The notes under the pieces: model-generated
The model's input: only the letters and a program-made list of their open reading frames with translations
The model's database searches: none
Told to the model about the DNA's origin: nothing
Source: Cristatella mucedo
Lineage: Eukaryota; Bryozoa; Phylactolaemata; Cristatellidae
Length of the DNA stretch: 64,000 nucleotides
Reading direction: 5' to 3'
NCBI GenBank assembly: GCA_009760855.2
Contig: WPIO01000028.1
Span: 3,470,501 to 3,534,500 of the forward strand
Position numbers and translations under genes: made by a program
Shown here: one piece after another, positions 39,151 through 52,434 of the stretch
Layout of the letters: each line of letters starts with the position of its first letter
Numbering within the stretch: the stretch's first letter is position 1

Positions 39151-40799
39151 AAGAGTTTCCACTCTTCTCGGTTGATGGGGAGTAAGAGCGAGGACAATAC
39201 GTGCAGTATATAATACCTACGTGGCAGCTTCCTTGCCAGCACCATTAGCATTGCACATATTTCCTCCTCCTTCGATCCGAGTATTTGGATTCTGGCTCTT
39301 AATTTCCCGGCTTAGGACTTTTGCACGGTCTAATCTGGGCTTACGACGCCTAGGCATGGGCATTTCGTGCTGCAATCGTGGCGTTCACGACCATCTCTTG
39401 GCAGGAACAACAGGGTTCTCTTACAAAAATACAGCGTGCGTCCTATCGGCTGGTGGAGTTTCGAGCGTCTCCGGTCGGAAGCGAGGGTTCAATGCTCAAG
39501 ATCAGCGAGGCAGCACGGGTCACGAGCCTCCGTCGTCCTGTGCTATAATCTAGTGGGGGCTCGACATTGACGAGGCAAATAAATTCATCTATTTCTTGCT
39601 CTCAAGCTGCTGTCACAGTCCGCTAATCTGACGGATCATCATAACGATTGCTGTCCGATTAGACAGATTAGGTTTTACATTCTTACGAAGGCTCGGAAGT
39701 TGCAGAATCCACTCCTGCGCCCAGCGGTCCTCGACCCCTCGACGGACGAAGCTGTGCTGGTCACTGGAGTCTGGACATTTTGGTGGCCACCTGCCTTTGT
39801 TAGAACTCTGATATGCCTGTGGTTCTTGTAACAAAGGGAATAAGTATAACGCCTCAAAACCATTCAAGGCTTTGGTGCAGTTGCAGTTCCTTGTGCATGC
39901 TATGCACGGTCCTATAGCCAAAGCCGTGCTCAGGGGCACATCCACAATGAAGGCAAGTGGTCCAAAAACGTTCGCCTTGCCGGGGGGGGGGGGCTGTTCA
40001 ATCGTACCAGGGTTGAACAGGCGATAGGCCTTAACGTACCACCTCCAAGGTCGGTCTAAGAAAGATGCCGCCAGGGTCCGATGCCCCCTTAGGCACCCTT
40101 TCCCCTGCATTCGGCTGTGAAAACACACCTCAGCAGTGCTGCTGCGGATCGCTGCATATCCCGGGAAGCTGCCCTGGTCAGCCTCATAATGAGTCTCGCA
40201 TAGTCCTTTCCTCTCTACTGCACTTCCGGTCAGGGCCATTGCGACTGGATTGTAGTCCCCGAAGACCAACCTGCACACTGGCTGCTGCATACTGGCTGCA
40301 GTGAGCCCCACCCCCCCCCCCGACCACCACAAGTGCGGTGGTGGCAGCAGCTGGCCAATTGATTTTAGCCTATTTATTGCCAGCTCGAGCTACCGGTGGC
40401 TACCTGCTGGTCCACAGAAAGTCAATTGTCTGTTGTCTGTCTGGCTACCCGAGGAGAGCACAGCTTCCGGCTCCCGTGTAGCTAGCGGTCGCTGCTGACC
40501 CCTAGCACGCCCCCTGCCCCCAGCTCACGCCTCTCGAAGCAGTGTTCCTGCTTGGCGCTGGCTGGCCGCCCCCTCGCTACTGCTGCTCTGCTCCCTGGCG
40601 GGCAGGGAGAGCAAACAAGCTGCAAAGCCTGCGAAGCCACAAAGCGATGGCGGTGCCAACGATCCCCGTACACGCTACAATGACATTCAGGTCGAAGCCG
40701 CAGCCACCGCTGATGTCGCAGCCCTATTCCAAGAAATCTATGATGCCGGGGTGTATCTGTAGCCACAGCTAGGCGGATCATCTGACAAAAGACTGAGCG
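39151..40799. other. Unannotated
   Basis: Apart from the open frame at 39613-40332 I see only a G run of 12 near 39980-39991 and a C run near 40311-40321. Confidence 0.4.
39613..40332 (-). other. 239-codon open frame of unknown status
   Basis: The longest stop-free frame outside repeats. It contains a hydrophobic stretch GPLAFIVDVPLSTALAIGP and Cys-containing text after it, but no family that I know. It runs through a 12-base G tract that would be unstable in a coding exon, and through PPPP at that site. No start context or splice sites are convincing. It may be a fragment of a real exon or chance. Confidence 0.2.
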
Positions 40800-40975
<176 letters not shown>

Positions 40976-41057
40976 GCCTCGAGCTGCCAGGGTTCAGCGG
41001 TCGCAGCATAGCCTACGACAAGTGCATGCAGAGCACACTTCTAGGGGCGTCTTCGTA

Positions 41058-41130
41058 AAATGCGCTTTCCTAGGTAAGGCGGTTGCTTTTCACGACCTTG
41101 GCCCCGAGGTCGTGGGTTTGCAGTTCGGGG
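41058..41130 (+). mobile_element. SINE-B head fragment
   Basis: CCTAGGTAAGGCGGTTGCTT and ACGACCTTGG...CCGAGGTCGTGGGTTTGCAG match the head of SINE-B copies at 46.5 and 52.4 kb. The B box is damaged. The body is absent and L2-B sequence follows about 15 bases later. Confidence 0.7.
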
Positions 41131-41144
41131 GGGTTAAGCCTCGG

Positions 41145-41631
41145 CAACTACTGCCAAACTCAGCAGCTTTTCTGGTCTGTTATCAGCGATCTGCTCCTCG
41201 GCGTTCTGTCTTCCTACCGTTCCTTGCACTAAAACTGAAATCTTTTGGTTATCAGGCCTTCAGTTCAGATGCACCAAGTTCTGGAAGTCGCTTCTGGCTT
41301 CTGTCACCATCTGCATCGAATTTTTACGACTTAAGTCTCAGCTAAAGATGCATATTCTCCGCTCAGCTTTCCTTGCGCCCAGGTTAATTTGAATTGTTTG
41401 CCAATGTGCTTTGCGTGCGTATCTGTAAGCGGATACGGTGACTGTTACCACCCAGGGTTCATACCAACCAGGATTCTGACTGTCCTTGTGCCCTTCATGC
41501 TAGTCTGAGCATGCTACCTTGCTAGCCTTTAACTCTTGGTTAGGCAAAGTTTCTCGTGGAGCTAGCTGTAAAGAACCTGGGTAGAGATTTGGTTGTCCTA
41601 GGGCTCGGTACAAAAGACATTATTATTATAA
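41145..41631 (+). mobile_element. L2-B LINE carboxy terminus and 3'UTR
   Basis: NSAAFLVCYQRSAPRRS corresponds to the QNSAARLV block. FLALKLKSFGYQAFSSDAPS corresponds to SFGDRAFS-APK. The ORF ends LKSQLKMHI-like after a frameshift. The 3'UTR is unlike L2-A. It ends GGGTAGAGATTTGGTTGTCC, then AGGGCTCGGTACAAAAGACA, then (TTA)n. 5'-truncated. Confidence 0.85.
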
Positions 41632-43395
41632 ATTCGCAGGGAAACCTGTTAACCCTCGCCGTTGTGATTTTCGCTGTGTACCTAACCACTCAGCATGCAA
41701 TACATGTTGTGGATACATTATAGCTACTCCAACGATCAAACTGCCTGCCACAATCACGTATTTTGTAGCTGTCATTGAAGGCGCTGGTCCAGCGGGAGAA
41801 TTGCTCAATTAGACGGGGCTCACAAAGCGACTAACTAGATGGACTCGCTCGGGTTGTTAAGCAACTCAAGATGTATTTCCAGTGCCGTCGACGTTCAGCA
41901 GATCCTGCTACTTCTATTCTTATTCTTCTCTTTCTGCCTTGACAATCCTACCGACTCAGTTGTGCTTCTAGCTTTTTTGTATTGGGTAAGGTAAAGTCTG
42001 TATTCACTGCGTATACTCACCGAAAGTTGCTCACGCTTTGAGTGGACTACAGAAAAATCCTAGCGTCACACCCACTTTTCTTTGTTGCTTTGTGCAATAG
42101 AGCGCTATAAATAGGGCGCTCACTCCCAATTAGTACCTTGTGCAGAAAGAAGCCACCGTCGCAGTCCCGAAGTTGTTACATTGCATTATATATTTACTAT
42201 ATTATTATATTGTAATATATATGTATTGTTGACCGTGTAGCTAGCGGTACCTACGCAAGCTAGTGAGAGTGAACTGGCTGGTATGTAAGCGATCATTTAC
42301 AGTTAGAGGCAGATTAGATGACATGCAAATCTCCTATTATGGAAGAATAATACGTTTTTTTATGTATGTCGTCGAAGCATCTTAGGCAGTGGGCTCCCCA
42401 AGCATTTAATCCGACATTTCTTTAGCATGCTCTAATTTAATTGTTAAAGTCGCTATTCACAGGAGCAGCAATAGTGTACAAACCGCTGCCTCCTCACAAC
42501 ATTTATTAAGTCATACCGGAGCCAGATAAAGCTGTATCAAACAAATTTAAGATGGTTCAGGCTGGAAGCACTTCTGGGTGATTACAAAGGCTTAGCAGAA
42601 AACAAGCTGGCGACCTAGCCTTTTGTATCGACGTCTGTAATCTGAGCCTTCAGCTTGAAACCAAAGGTGACCTAAACCGCAGCTTCTGCCAAAGCCAACC
42701 GACGGCTTAGTTTAGACTCAATATCTTTATTGGTTGTTGTGGCATTTTAATGCACGAGTATGCAATTTTAATAGCACTACACTTTGTAAGCATAAATGCA
42801 TTACACTTTTGAGAACTAGAAATTCATGAGCCCAAGCAATATGCAACTCTCTTTTCCCTCGATGTTGTGTGAGCGTACATGGCAAGATACCTTTATGAAA
42901 TGATTAAGTCAGATGTTCAGGCATTTGTAAAGTAATACTTTGGTTGACTGCTATCGGTGAAGGCTCAAGGCTTGTCGACGCTCACACGAGTAGGGCAACA
43001 GGATACGATATTGGTGATCGAAAGGTAAACTGTCGAACAGAGAAAACAAGGTCTTTATTATTAAATTCGGCTTTACTACAAGTAGCTGTTATCAGGCAAA
43101 GCTGGAAATGATCTCAAGCCATTCGATAATTGTAAAAACTCCATCGTAAGACATGAACAAACCACTCCGAATTTTTCTTTTGAACGAGCAAGTCTTTGCT
43201 GGTTGTTTGGTTTGGCGTGTTTGAAGCTTTATCAGTATGAGCCCTTCCAGGACTCTTTGGTCGTGCACATAACCCTGCGTGGATCTGACGACTTACCTCT
43301 CTACTAACGTAAAATCTGAATTTTGTCACTTAAGGGAAGACTATAATTTGGTACCAAAGTTGTCTGTCAGGTTTTCCACGAAGGGCTCAAATGTA
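41632..43395. other. Unannotated AT-leaning DNA
   Basis: Nothing recognised in 1.7 kb. There is a short AT-rich palindromic patch at 42185-42230 (ATATATTTACTATATTATTA words). Confidence 0.4.
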
Positions 43396-44625
43396 AGTAT
43401 AATAATGCACGTGTATAACTTAATCTCTTCCAAGGCATTTTACATATTCTGTAAAGGAAGCATGATCGAATGGTTTATGGTAGCATACACAATGTCAACA
43501 AGCATAAATGGTTAGAGGTGAAGTGTGCAAAGTCAAAATGTAAATACGGTTAGTGGCAGCGTGGACAGTGTCAGTAGTAGGCATAAGCACACCAAGTACG
43601 AATCACAAGGATCCACTAAATGCTGCGATAAACATTTGCTTTTTTAGCTTCTTTTTCAATGCTGTCAAGACAGCGAGTGTCATGACGTCAGTCGGTAGTG
43701 ACCTCCAGGCTTTTGGAGCATACGAACTAAAGGCAGGGTTCCCAAAGAATTTTAGGCTCCTACGAGGTGTAGCTAAACGATTGGAGTCAGAAAGGCGGGT
43801 GCTACGATGCCTCACCTGGTGGGGATTAGTTCTGATACGTAGGCTGGAGCCAGAGAATGAAGGGACCTGAAAGTGAGAGTGACAGAACCTTGAAGTAAAT
43901 GCTGTACTTGATTGGAAGCCAGTGCGGGTCGCTGAGAAGTGATGTTATGTGGAAACTGCGAGGCTCACAACAGACGAGTCTCCATGCAGAGTTTTGCATC
44001 AATTACAAGTGCCTGATTACACTGGCCAGTAGACCAGCAAGCAGCGAGCTACAGAAGTCCAGAGGAGATGTCACAAGTGCATGGACCAATTTAGATTCGG
44101 TATCCCTGTCTAAACAACCCGAATTTCAGCAATGTTATGTAGCTGAAAGGTGGCAGTCTTGACTGTGGAGCTGATGTGGGCGTCAAATGAAAGGTCGCTT
44201 TGGAACAGTGCACCTATATTAGGTGCAGATTCAACAGGAGATGCTGGCGGAGCCGATTTTGAGCATCAGATTTTCCAATTTCTGAATCACTCTTGGTTTG
44301 CCCATAACTAGTAAGTTGGTTTTGTCGTCATTCAATTTAAGAAAGTTTGCTACCATCCATGTATGGATGCTATCAATAGATGCAGCAAGGAAGTGTAGAT
44401 AATTCGACGTGTTGGAGAGCTGGGAGGAATCAAGGTAAAGGTGCAACTGAGTGGTATCTGTATAGAAGTGAAAGCCATGATTGTGCTTGGCGATCACGTC
44501 GGCCATTAGGGAGAGTATAAACTGTGAAAAGAAGCGGACCGAGCACAGAGCCCTGTTGTACCCCTGTACTTAAGTGGTTCCTCAGATGATCTTTGTCCGT
44601 TCACATCAATACTCTGGATCCGCTC
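43396..44625 (-). pseudogene. L2-A copy, antisense
   Basis: Minus strand. The 3' tail at about 43396-43445 is partly deleted and the 3'UTR runs to about 43600. The carboxy-terminal frame (43603-43815 minus) reads RLSDSNRLATPRRSLKFFGN, then PAFSSYAPKAWRSLPT. The RT end (44231-44506 minus) reads MADVIAKHNHGFHFYTDTTQ, with YADD changed to YTDT, and then VANFLKLNDDKTNLLVMGKP. The copy stops near the QSIDVNGQRSS block at about 44625. Dead. Confidence 0.93.
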
Positions 44626-44654
44626 TGCAGATCAATTTCAAACAGCTTGTGGTC

Positions 44655-44960
44655 CCCTCGAAGCAATTTTTCGAATCTTGTTTACAGTCCCATTGATCAG
44701 TGGTGGTAGTAATCAACCGCCTCCAGGTAACAATTTTTCTAGTATCTTAGATGTCTCCGATAACATTTCAATTCTGTGTACAATAAATCGATCTTTCCTC
44801 GTTATCGGTAACTTGAGCTTCCATTTTGACAACTTAATTGACACCTTAAGTGTTGAATTTTGTGCTCTGACTGAATTATTTTCTCTTACAGCTCATTTGC
44901 AAGACCCTTCTCAAAACAAGGGTCAAATACTCGATCAAATATCCTCCTACAACTGTAAGC
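44655..44960 (+). pseudogene. L2 endonuclease-domain fragment
   Basis: A plus-strand open frame (44678-44998) reads SGGSNQPPPGNNFSSILDVS, then FLVIGNLSFHFDNLIDT and LTAHLQDPSQNKGQILD. This matches the late part of the AP-endonuclease domain of L2/CR1 elements: the YRPP patch, the LLIMGDFNFHVD motif and the LTQHV--PTHN-GHTLD motif. GDFN has become GNLS, so the Asp/Asn catalytic pair is lost. It lies head-on to the antisense copy at 43396-44625. Confidence 0.8.
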
Positions 44961-45025
44961 TACGCCGCGGTGATTTGACCCAGTGGTTGAGGTGCTAGCC
45001 TTTAAAAACCGAGATCGCCGTATTA
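44961..45025 (+). mobile_element. SINE-A head fragment
   Basis: GATTTGACCCAGTGGTTGAG plus GTGCTAGCC matches the SINE-A head and A box. The B box and tail are not recognisable. Confidence 0.6.
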
Positions 45026-45461
45026 GCACCGTAGGATCATTCTTTAAAAAGCACTTATGCTAAAAACAAAAAGTAGGTGATACGCACGAGAGCTGTTTCC
45101 TGCACCTGCGTCCGACTTCGAAGCGACATCCGGTAAGCATAACGTAGCCAAGGACTTCACCTCACGAAAACAAAGAATAAGGGAGAAGCAGAGCGGAAGG
45201 AGAGTAACAAGGTCATCGTCGGAGGAGTAAGCGCCATAAAAGCAGCTGCCTAGAAACGCCGGAAATGAATTGCCGGAGAAAAGAGCAGGAGAAAATATAT
45301 AATTTTGCTAAACAAACAGAAGTGAGTTCCAAAATCTATAACGTGCAGAACAAGAGACTGTGTCCCTAATGATCTGTTTGCGACAGACAAAGGCAGTTAT
45401 CTTTCTGTCTTGGGAGCAGCAGAAGGCATCAGGGTGATGAAACTTGTGCCGCAGCTCAGCT
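45026..45461. other. Unannotated
   Basis: Nothing recognised. Confidence 0.4.
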
Positions 45462-45935
45462 TAATAATAGTAATAATAGGTTGTTTGAATAGCGTCCTAA
45501 TAGAACTCAATCTCCATCCAGGTGCTTTACAACTCGCTGCAAGTGGAGAATCAATAACCAAGGAATAATAAAAACCGAGGGAACATGCTTATGCAAGCAC
45601 GCAAAAGCGCACAAGTATTGGGCTGAGACGAGTGTGCAAAAGCAGGCATGAAGACACCACGGGAAACCTGTTAGTAGGACCCATTGGTTAATAGCATGCA
45701 CTGAATCGAATGCAGGTAAACGCGAAAAGCACGCAGGAACAAAAACGACATATTCTCTGCGGTGTGGGTGAAATGAAAGCGGATTGGATGCATTTTAAGC
45801 TGAGACTTGCCGGTAAATGATGCAAAGTCATTGCAGGTAAATTCGCCCGGAAGCGAAATTAAATTTGGTAGGAAGTAACCAAGCCGGCAGGGGCCTCTTG
45901 GGCTAAAGAAAGATTCCAGTTTGAATCCGCTGACC
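45462..45935 (-). mobile_element. L2-C LINE 3' end, antisense
   Basis: Minus strand. An (ATT)n tail with GCACCTGGATGGAGATTGAG and GACGCTATTCAAACAACC lies at 45462-45535. Farther in, the minus strand encodes GFKLESFFS and LPGEFTCNDFASF..KSQLKMHPI, matching the LP--lR---DFASFKSQLKTHLF carboxy end. Its 3'UTR differs from L2-A and L2-B, so this is a third family. Confidence 0.75.
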
Positions 45936-46192
45936 AAAGAGGTTAGCCACCTCAGCACCTTTAGGAAAGGATTCAGGTGACCAATTTTTGTCGCATTTAA
46001 ACGGACCTAGAGGCTGAATGCAGCACCAATTACAAAGCCATTAAGCAGGCTCCTTTCGGCAGGCGTGCCAATACTGAGGTGCAGGAGCTGCCGCCAGCCT
46101 GATTTACCATTTCAAGAGGCAATCCGAAAAAAAGGTAAAGTTGAGCTTATACAACTGCCCGTATATATTTAGAGAGTGGCCCCGTATCATTT
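45936..46192. other. Unannotated
   Basis: Nothing recognised. Confidence 0.4.
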
Positions 46193-46304
46193 GCTGCTGT
46201 TGCTCCCGCTTTCAGTGAGCAATAAAGCGTTGTGCGCTGAAGGACTCGAGCCAGCGACACGCGCCGAGTGCCGACGCCACATCCCTACGCTAAGACTCAG
46301 GCCG
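46193..46304 (-). mobile_element. SINE-B copy, truncated
   Basis: Minus strand. The head has CTTAGCGTAGGGATGTGGCG and GGCTCGAGTCCTTC (B box). The body has TTTATTGCTCACTGAAAGC. The 3' third and hairpin are missing. Confidence 0.75.
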
Positions 46305-46480
46305 CCATACGGATAGAGAATGCGGGGTACTGAGAACAGACCCTCGCGGAGTCCAGCAAAAGACGGAGCTGCTCCGTGAGACCTGACCGCCACGAGATGG
46401 CGGCTGTAGGACAAGGTCCGACTACGCCATACTGTTGCACCTCGGGTGTAGCTCACACGTCCGGAGTGCACGCTGCGGTG

Positions 46481-46642
46481 AGCCGTGATGGCACACTAAG
46501 TAAGGCGGTTACTTTCACGACCTCGGTCCGAGGTCGTGGGTTCGATTCCTGCGGTGGGCGATCCTTTATTGCCATTGTAAGCGGTGGTGGTAGCCGTAAA
46601 GGCTCTTCTGTCGCTATACAAAAGATGCTGCCCAATCAGCTA
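46481..46642 (+). mobile_element. SINE-B copy, full length
   Basis: The head is GATGGCACACTAAGTAAGGC, followed by an ACGACCTCGG/CCGAGGTCGT stem. GGGTTCGATTCCTG is an excellent B box. The body has CCTTTATTGCCATTGTAAGC and AAGGCTCTTCTGTCGCTATA. The end ATGCTGCCCAATCAGCTAG is the terminal hairpin. Confidence 0.93.
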
Positions 46643-48266
<1,624 letters not shown>

Positions 48267-48483
48267 TAATTTGGGAACCGCGAATGAGAAACACGTGTAT
48301 CGGTATTGGCCCGGGCCACTGCAGTCGATAGCACTGGATAGCACGAGATAGCGTTCGAGCAACTGCATGAAAGTGTGTAGGTACACTTGAAGGATAGCTT
48401 AGTGTAATATGCAATCCCAGTTGGAGCTTCGCACAGCTGATTTCTGGCAGATCTTCGGTGGATTACCTGATAGGCCAGCGTCT

Positions 48484-48644
48484 TGACCACGGGTCTTAGC
48501 CAAGGATTAGGGTGCTACGTTTTCCCGACCCTCGTCACGGGTTCGAGCCCTGCAGTGGGTATCCTTTATTGCCCACAGCAAGTTGTGGGGATGGCCGTTA
48601 GGACTCTTCTGCTGCTATCCAATGAAGTTGTTGAATAAGCTAAC
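48484..48644 (+). mobile_element. SINE-B copy, full length
   Basis: The head GACCACGGGTCTTAGCCAAG is followed by GTCACGGGTTCGAGCCCTGC (B box). The body has ATCCTTTATTGCCCACAGCA and GGACTCTTCTGCTGCTATCC. The end GAAGTTGTTGAATAAGCTAA is a weakened hairpin. Confidence 0.92.
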
Positions 48645-50166
48645 CTTTTGGAGCCCACTTGAATGAGAATGCACGAGCCCAAAGTGAAATTCGGTGGGTG
48701 CATTAAAAAGACTGTACTACAATACTCTCAAAATTTGAGAGTTGTCCACCGATTTCTACTTAATTAGAGTGGATAGTGGTAATTCGCAGTACCCATGCAT
48801 AACTTTCCAGCACAATCCATCTTAGTCATTGTGGCTTCGCAGGTTACAGAACGAGAGGAAGAGGGATAGAGAGATGCATGACCTAACCTAACATACAGCT
48901 GCCTCGAATATTCTGAGATATCTGCAAGCTTGGATAAAATACTCATACGCTGGAGTTAGACGTTTATTTTGAATGACTAGCAGCTACGTCAATGCGGCAT
49001 GAGCAAGGGTCAAGCGAAAAAAAACCACCAATAGGTGGCTGTGTATTTGCAAAAGCAGTTACAAAAACTGCAACATACAAATTCATGCATTAAAGAAAAA
49101 CTGACTGCAAGACAACGATTAGACATCACCCGAGAAGCTCGGGGCTAGCAGTTCGGAAGACGTTCAGACGCAGACGCACTGGGTCAGGGTCAGATCGAGC
49201 AATGAGGACTGAAGACGACATCGTAAGCCAGCCCACAGTAGAAAGAGTAGAAGCACTGGCAGACAGGCCAGCTGAGGACCCGCACCAGTTGCTCCGAGTC
49301 CGTTGCCTGGAGTCTTGGCCTCGGCCGGAGTTAACCGCTCAGCAGATGCAGCATTTGAACGAGAAAGGCTTTGAGCCAAGCTCCAACTGCTTCAGCCGAC
49401 ACACGCGTGCAACAAAGCCGAACTGCCCAACCAGTCCAACGCCGACAGCTCTTGCACAGTCGCCGCCGAGCAGAGCAGTGGTGGCTGCTGGTGAAGGTGG
49501 TGCTGCTGCAGCCGACTTAAGCGATAACCAGGTTGATAGTCTTACGCTAATTAGTGCACGAAACGAAAAGCTCGATCCACGGAAGCACATTTTGTGGCAG
49601 CAGACGAAAGGGCATGCAAATAACCGATTACGATGTTACAGCTAAGATTAAAAAAAGCTCAACCAAGGGGCCAGAAATGTACGAAAGCTTCACCGATTCC
49701 GGCAGCGGCATCAGCATATCTAATCTGGCGAGGCATCCGGACTGCTGGCCAGCACGGTCAAGGCTGCCCTGGAGAGTGGGACCGCGACTAGGACTGGTCG
49801 ATGCCGTGCTGCGACAGAGCGCCAGCCCAGCTGCCGGCATCTGCTTTCTTTAAGTACAACTTGACTTGACCATTCTTGATCTGCAAAAAAGACGACGAGC
49901 AGATGGTGAATTTTCGGCGACTCATACAGGAAGCGAGTAAGCCCTAGCTAATCAGCCAGCACAGCGATTGTCTATACACAGTGCAATGCCTCACGGTTAC
50001 GGGCTAAGTCCACGTGAGCAGAGCCTCGATCACGTACTACTATGAGCTTCGCTGATGAATTAGACCTGAGTTGCCTACTAAATAGCCGCGATAAGCCAAG
50101 GTTTATGAGCATTATGATGATTTATTATGGTTATCGTTATCAGGAGTATTGTGTATCATTATGTAC
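48645..50166. other. Unannotated
   Basis: No supported gene or repeat, apart from a frame at 49202-49645 described separately. A perfect small palindrome (CTCTCAAA-A-TTTGAGAG) is at about 48726-48742. Confidence 0.4.
49202..49645 (+). other. 147-codon open frame of unknown status
   Basis: Starts MRTEDDIVSQPTVERVEALA and is rich in Ala, Pro, Ser and Gln, with no domain that I know. Codon content is unremarkable and part of the opposite strand is open too (49339-49590). A GTAAGC follows codon 7 and could be a donor, but this is weak. Chance or a fragment of a disordered protein. Confidence 0.15.
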
Positions 50167-50538
50167 AGGCCACTATATAAGGCATGCCACTGACTGCAGT
50201 CGCACTCTCTTGGAGCAACGGTCGGAGCAACTGGTCGGTGAGTCGTACGGCTGAGCTCGAGCTGCTTGCTGTGAGCCTATTAGCGAGTCGGCTCGAAGTC
50301 ACCCGTCGTATCGGCCACAATATGTGCAGTCTACAGTCTGCTTTTCCTAATGTGGTGTTGCCCATAGCTATGCTGCGTGTATAGTATCGAGCGCTGTGCT
50401 GCTATCCGCCGGCGTATTGCTTGCTTTATGTCTTTGCACGTGGCAGGTGTTGTGCAGCTACCCGAACTGGTGAGGCTCGCGGCTAGCATAACAACAGGCA
50501 CGTCCTGAGCCGTGACAGCTGGTTGCACAAACAGCTGA
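50167..50538. repeat. Dispersed repeat D, copy 2
   Basis: Same orientation and block order as 27757-28090. GGCCACTATATAAGGCATGC, GACTGCAGTCGCACTCTCTT, CGAAGTCACCCGTCGTATCG, TATCGAGCGCTGTGCTGC, GGCGTATTGCTTGCTTTA and CCCGAACTGGTGAGGCTCGC correspond to the first copy. Slightly longer because of insertions near 50240. Confidence 0.8.
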
Positions 50539-52434
50539 GCCGTAAACGTGATGAAAATCGAATATACGCTGGAAGCTATGCGACATCCAAGCAGCCATGG
50601 CAATAAAGACACACACTGAGCCCAGCTACAACATCAGGCTGGCCAGGGGGAGAAGCAGAGCATCGCGTGGGGGGGGGGAAGGGGAGAGGAGAGGGATAAC
50701 AGCATGCCGTCTGCTATGGCTGGCTGGCTAGGACAAGGTCAAGTTAAACCCTCTAGGTTAATAGGTTCAAGGGCCTCCTTAGGTAATTCGTGGACTTGCC
50801 CTTGGCCGACGGTCATCCAGTCGTACCAAGGTCGATATCGACCTCATGCTGTCCTGGAATTCCTTGCCAATTCATGTGTGGCAGGCTTTCTGAGTGCAGA
50901 CAAATGCTATCCGTTATAGAGAAAGCATCGCTAGCATTGCTGGAGCGCCATCTGCCGGAGAGCTCAGGCAAGGACTAGGCATGCCTGCGTAGTTTCCATG
51001 CTAACACTTTGGACGCTTGACCTCTGCAACCACCGGCGAACTACACAGCTACCTAGTCTGCCGTTGACAAGCAAGACGCGACAACGACGGTGCAGGCAGG
51101 TCGATGCATCCGAGTGCAAGCACACAAAGCCGCGAAGACCAAGCCTCGAGCAGGAGCGGTTCCCTACACGCATTCAAAGCCTGCGTGGCTAATCAGCTTA
51201 TATGGCTGCCGACGAACTTGATCTCGGGCAACTTGGAAATAGCACGAAACATAAGGCCAATGAGGGGCAGACAAATTGAAAAGCAGGCCAGTGTAAATCA
51301 GCCATGGATTTCGGTCGAGCTCATTGGGGATTTTCGTGAGGTGAATCATGAATATCACGAATGGCTAGTATCATAATCTGAGGAATCTGTGTCAGGTAGG
51401 CTTTCCTAATACTTCACCGAGAAGGCAACACTCGTGCGATTCTAATCAAAACTTGCCAAATGGTAATCGTTTGAATTGAATAGAGCCAAGTGTCATCCCA
51501 TGAAAGTACTTCCGAGACATGGGAATATAGATTGTTATATGTGCAGTCATGTGTACTCTCAACAAATAAGGTGAAAGCCGATAGGGTTCTTCTGTCAATA
51601 TATAAATGAATCGGTTAATTCTGCAGATATCAACTTTTTCTTTTTACCGGTCTTGTGGTGGTGCCGGTCAGATTTTTTGCTTACGGTATCATGGTACTGT
51701 ACCACAAGAGTTCAAATGCAAAGGCCCATTCTGTAGGCAAACTCTATGCCAGACAGCTCAAGACACTCGGTACAGCCGTTCTTCTTCATTGATGCTAATG
51801 GAATGAGGACTAGGTCGGACAAACTTGGATGTGCAAGCCATGATGACTAACACGGTTTTCTTCATTCTACAAGATCCTTCTCAGGCTGTCCCATTGGCTT
51901 AGTGGTCAGTGTCGTGAATACAGGGCCCGAGCTGTCGGCTTCAACTCCTGCTGCTAGTATTCAGAGCTCTCATCGTCGGTCAGACGAAACCAACCACAAC
52001 CAGGCAGGCGGCATATGGCACTTAGGGCCAGACGGCAACCGAACGATGGCTCTACACATGACTTCACCAGGCGATCCCATAAAACTATGTAACGACAGTT
52101 TTGCTCCTGGGTAGTAAATGCTATTTTGCAAGATCTTATGCCCCAAAAGTACACACAGAAATCATCGTTTCCTCACAAAGTTTGCTTTTGTGACCAGGCC
52201 AGTGATACACTGAAATTCACATTTCAAATAAAAAACGGACGAATTCGTTAGCTGAATCTTTTGAACCCCTAGAACATCTAGTCACATGAACGAACGTATA
52301 AACCACAATTAACATGTTCTTGTGCTTAAGTTTTACAAAAAGAACTTCACTAAATTTAGAAGTATACTGTAAATCGCGTTTACAAAAGGGCCCCCGAGAT
52401 ATAGTCTTCATTACGCTGCCATAATATCGTCCCT
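50539..52434. other. Unannotated
   Basis: Nothing supported except the tRNA-like fragment at 51889-51957. A G run of 10 is near 50671. Confidence 0.4.
51889..51957 (+). mobile_element. tRNA-like SINE head (uncertain)
   Basis: CCCATTGGCTTAGTGGTCAG contains a good A box (TGGCTTAGTGG). GGCTTCAACTCCTG, about 35 bases later, is an acceptable B box. The spacing fits a tRNA-derived head, and the sequence most resembles SINE-B heads. No SINE body follows, and I do not see a complete cloverleaf. Confidence 0.4.

Noticed and set aside
46481..46560. A functional tRNA gene
   Set aside because: The A and B boxes and stem belong to a SINE-B head. The same sequence continues into the family body, and no full cloverleaf with an anticodon arm is seen.
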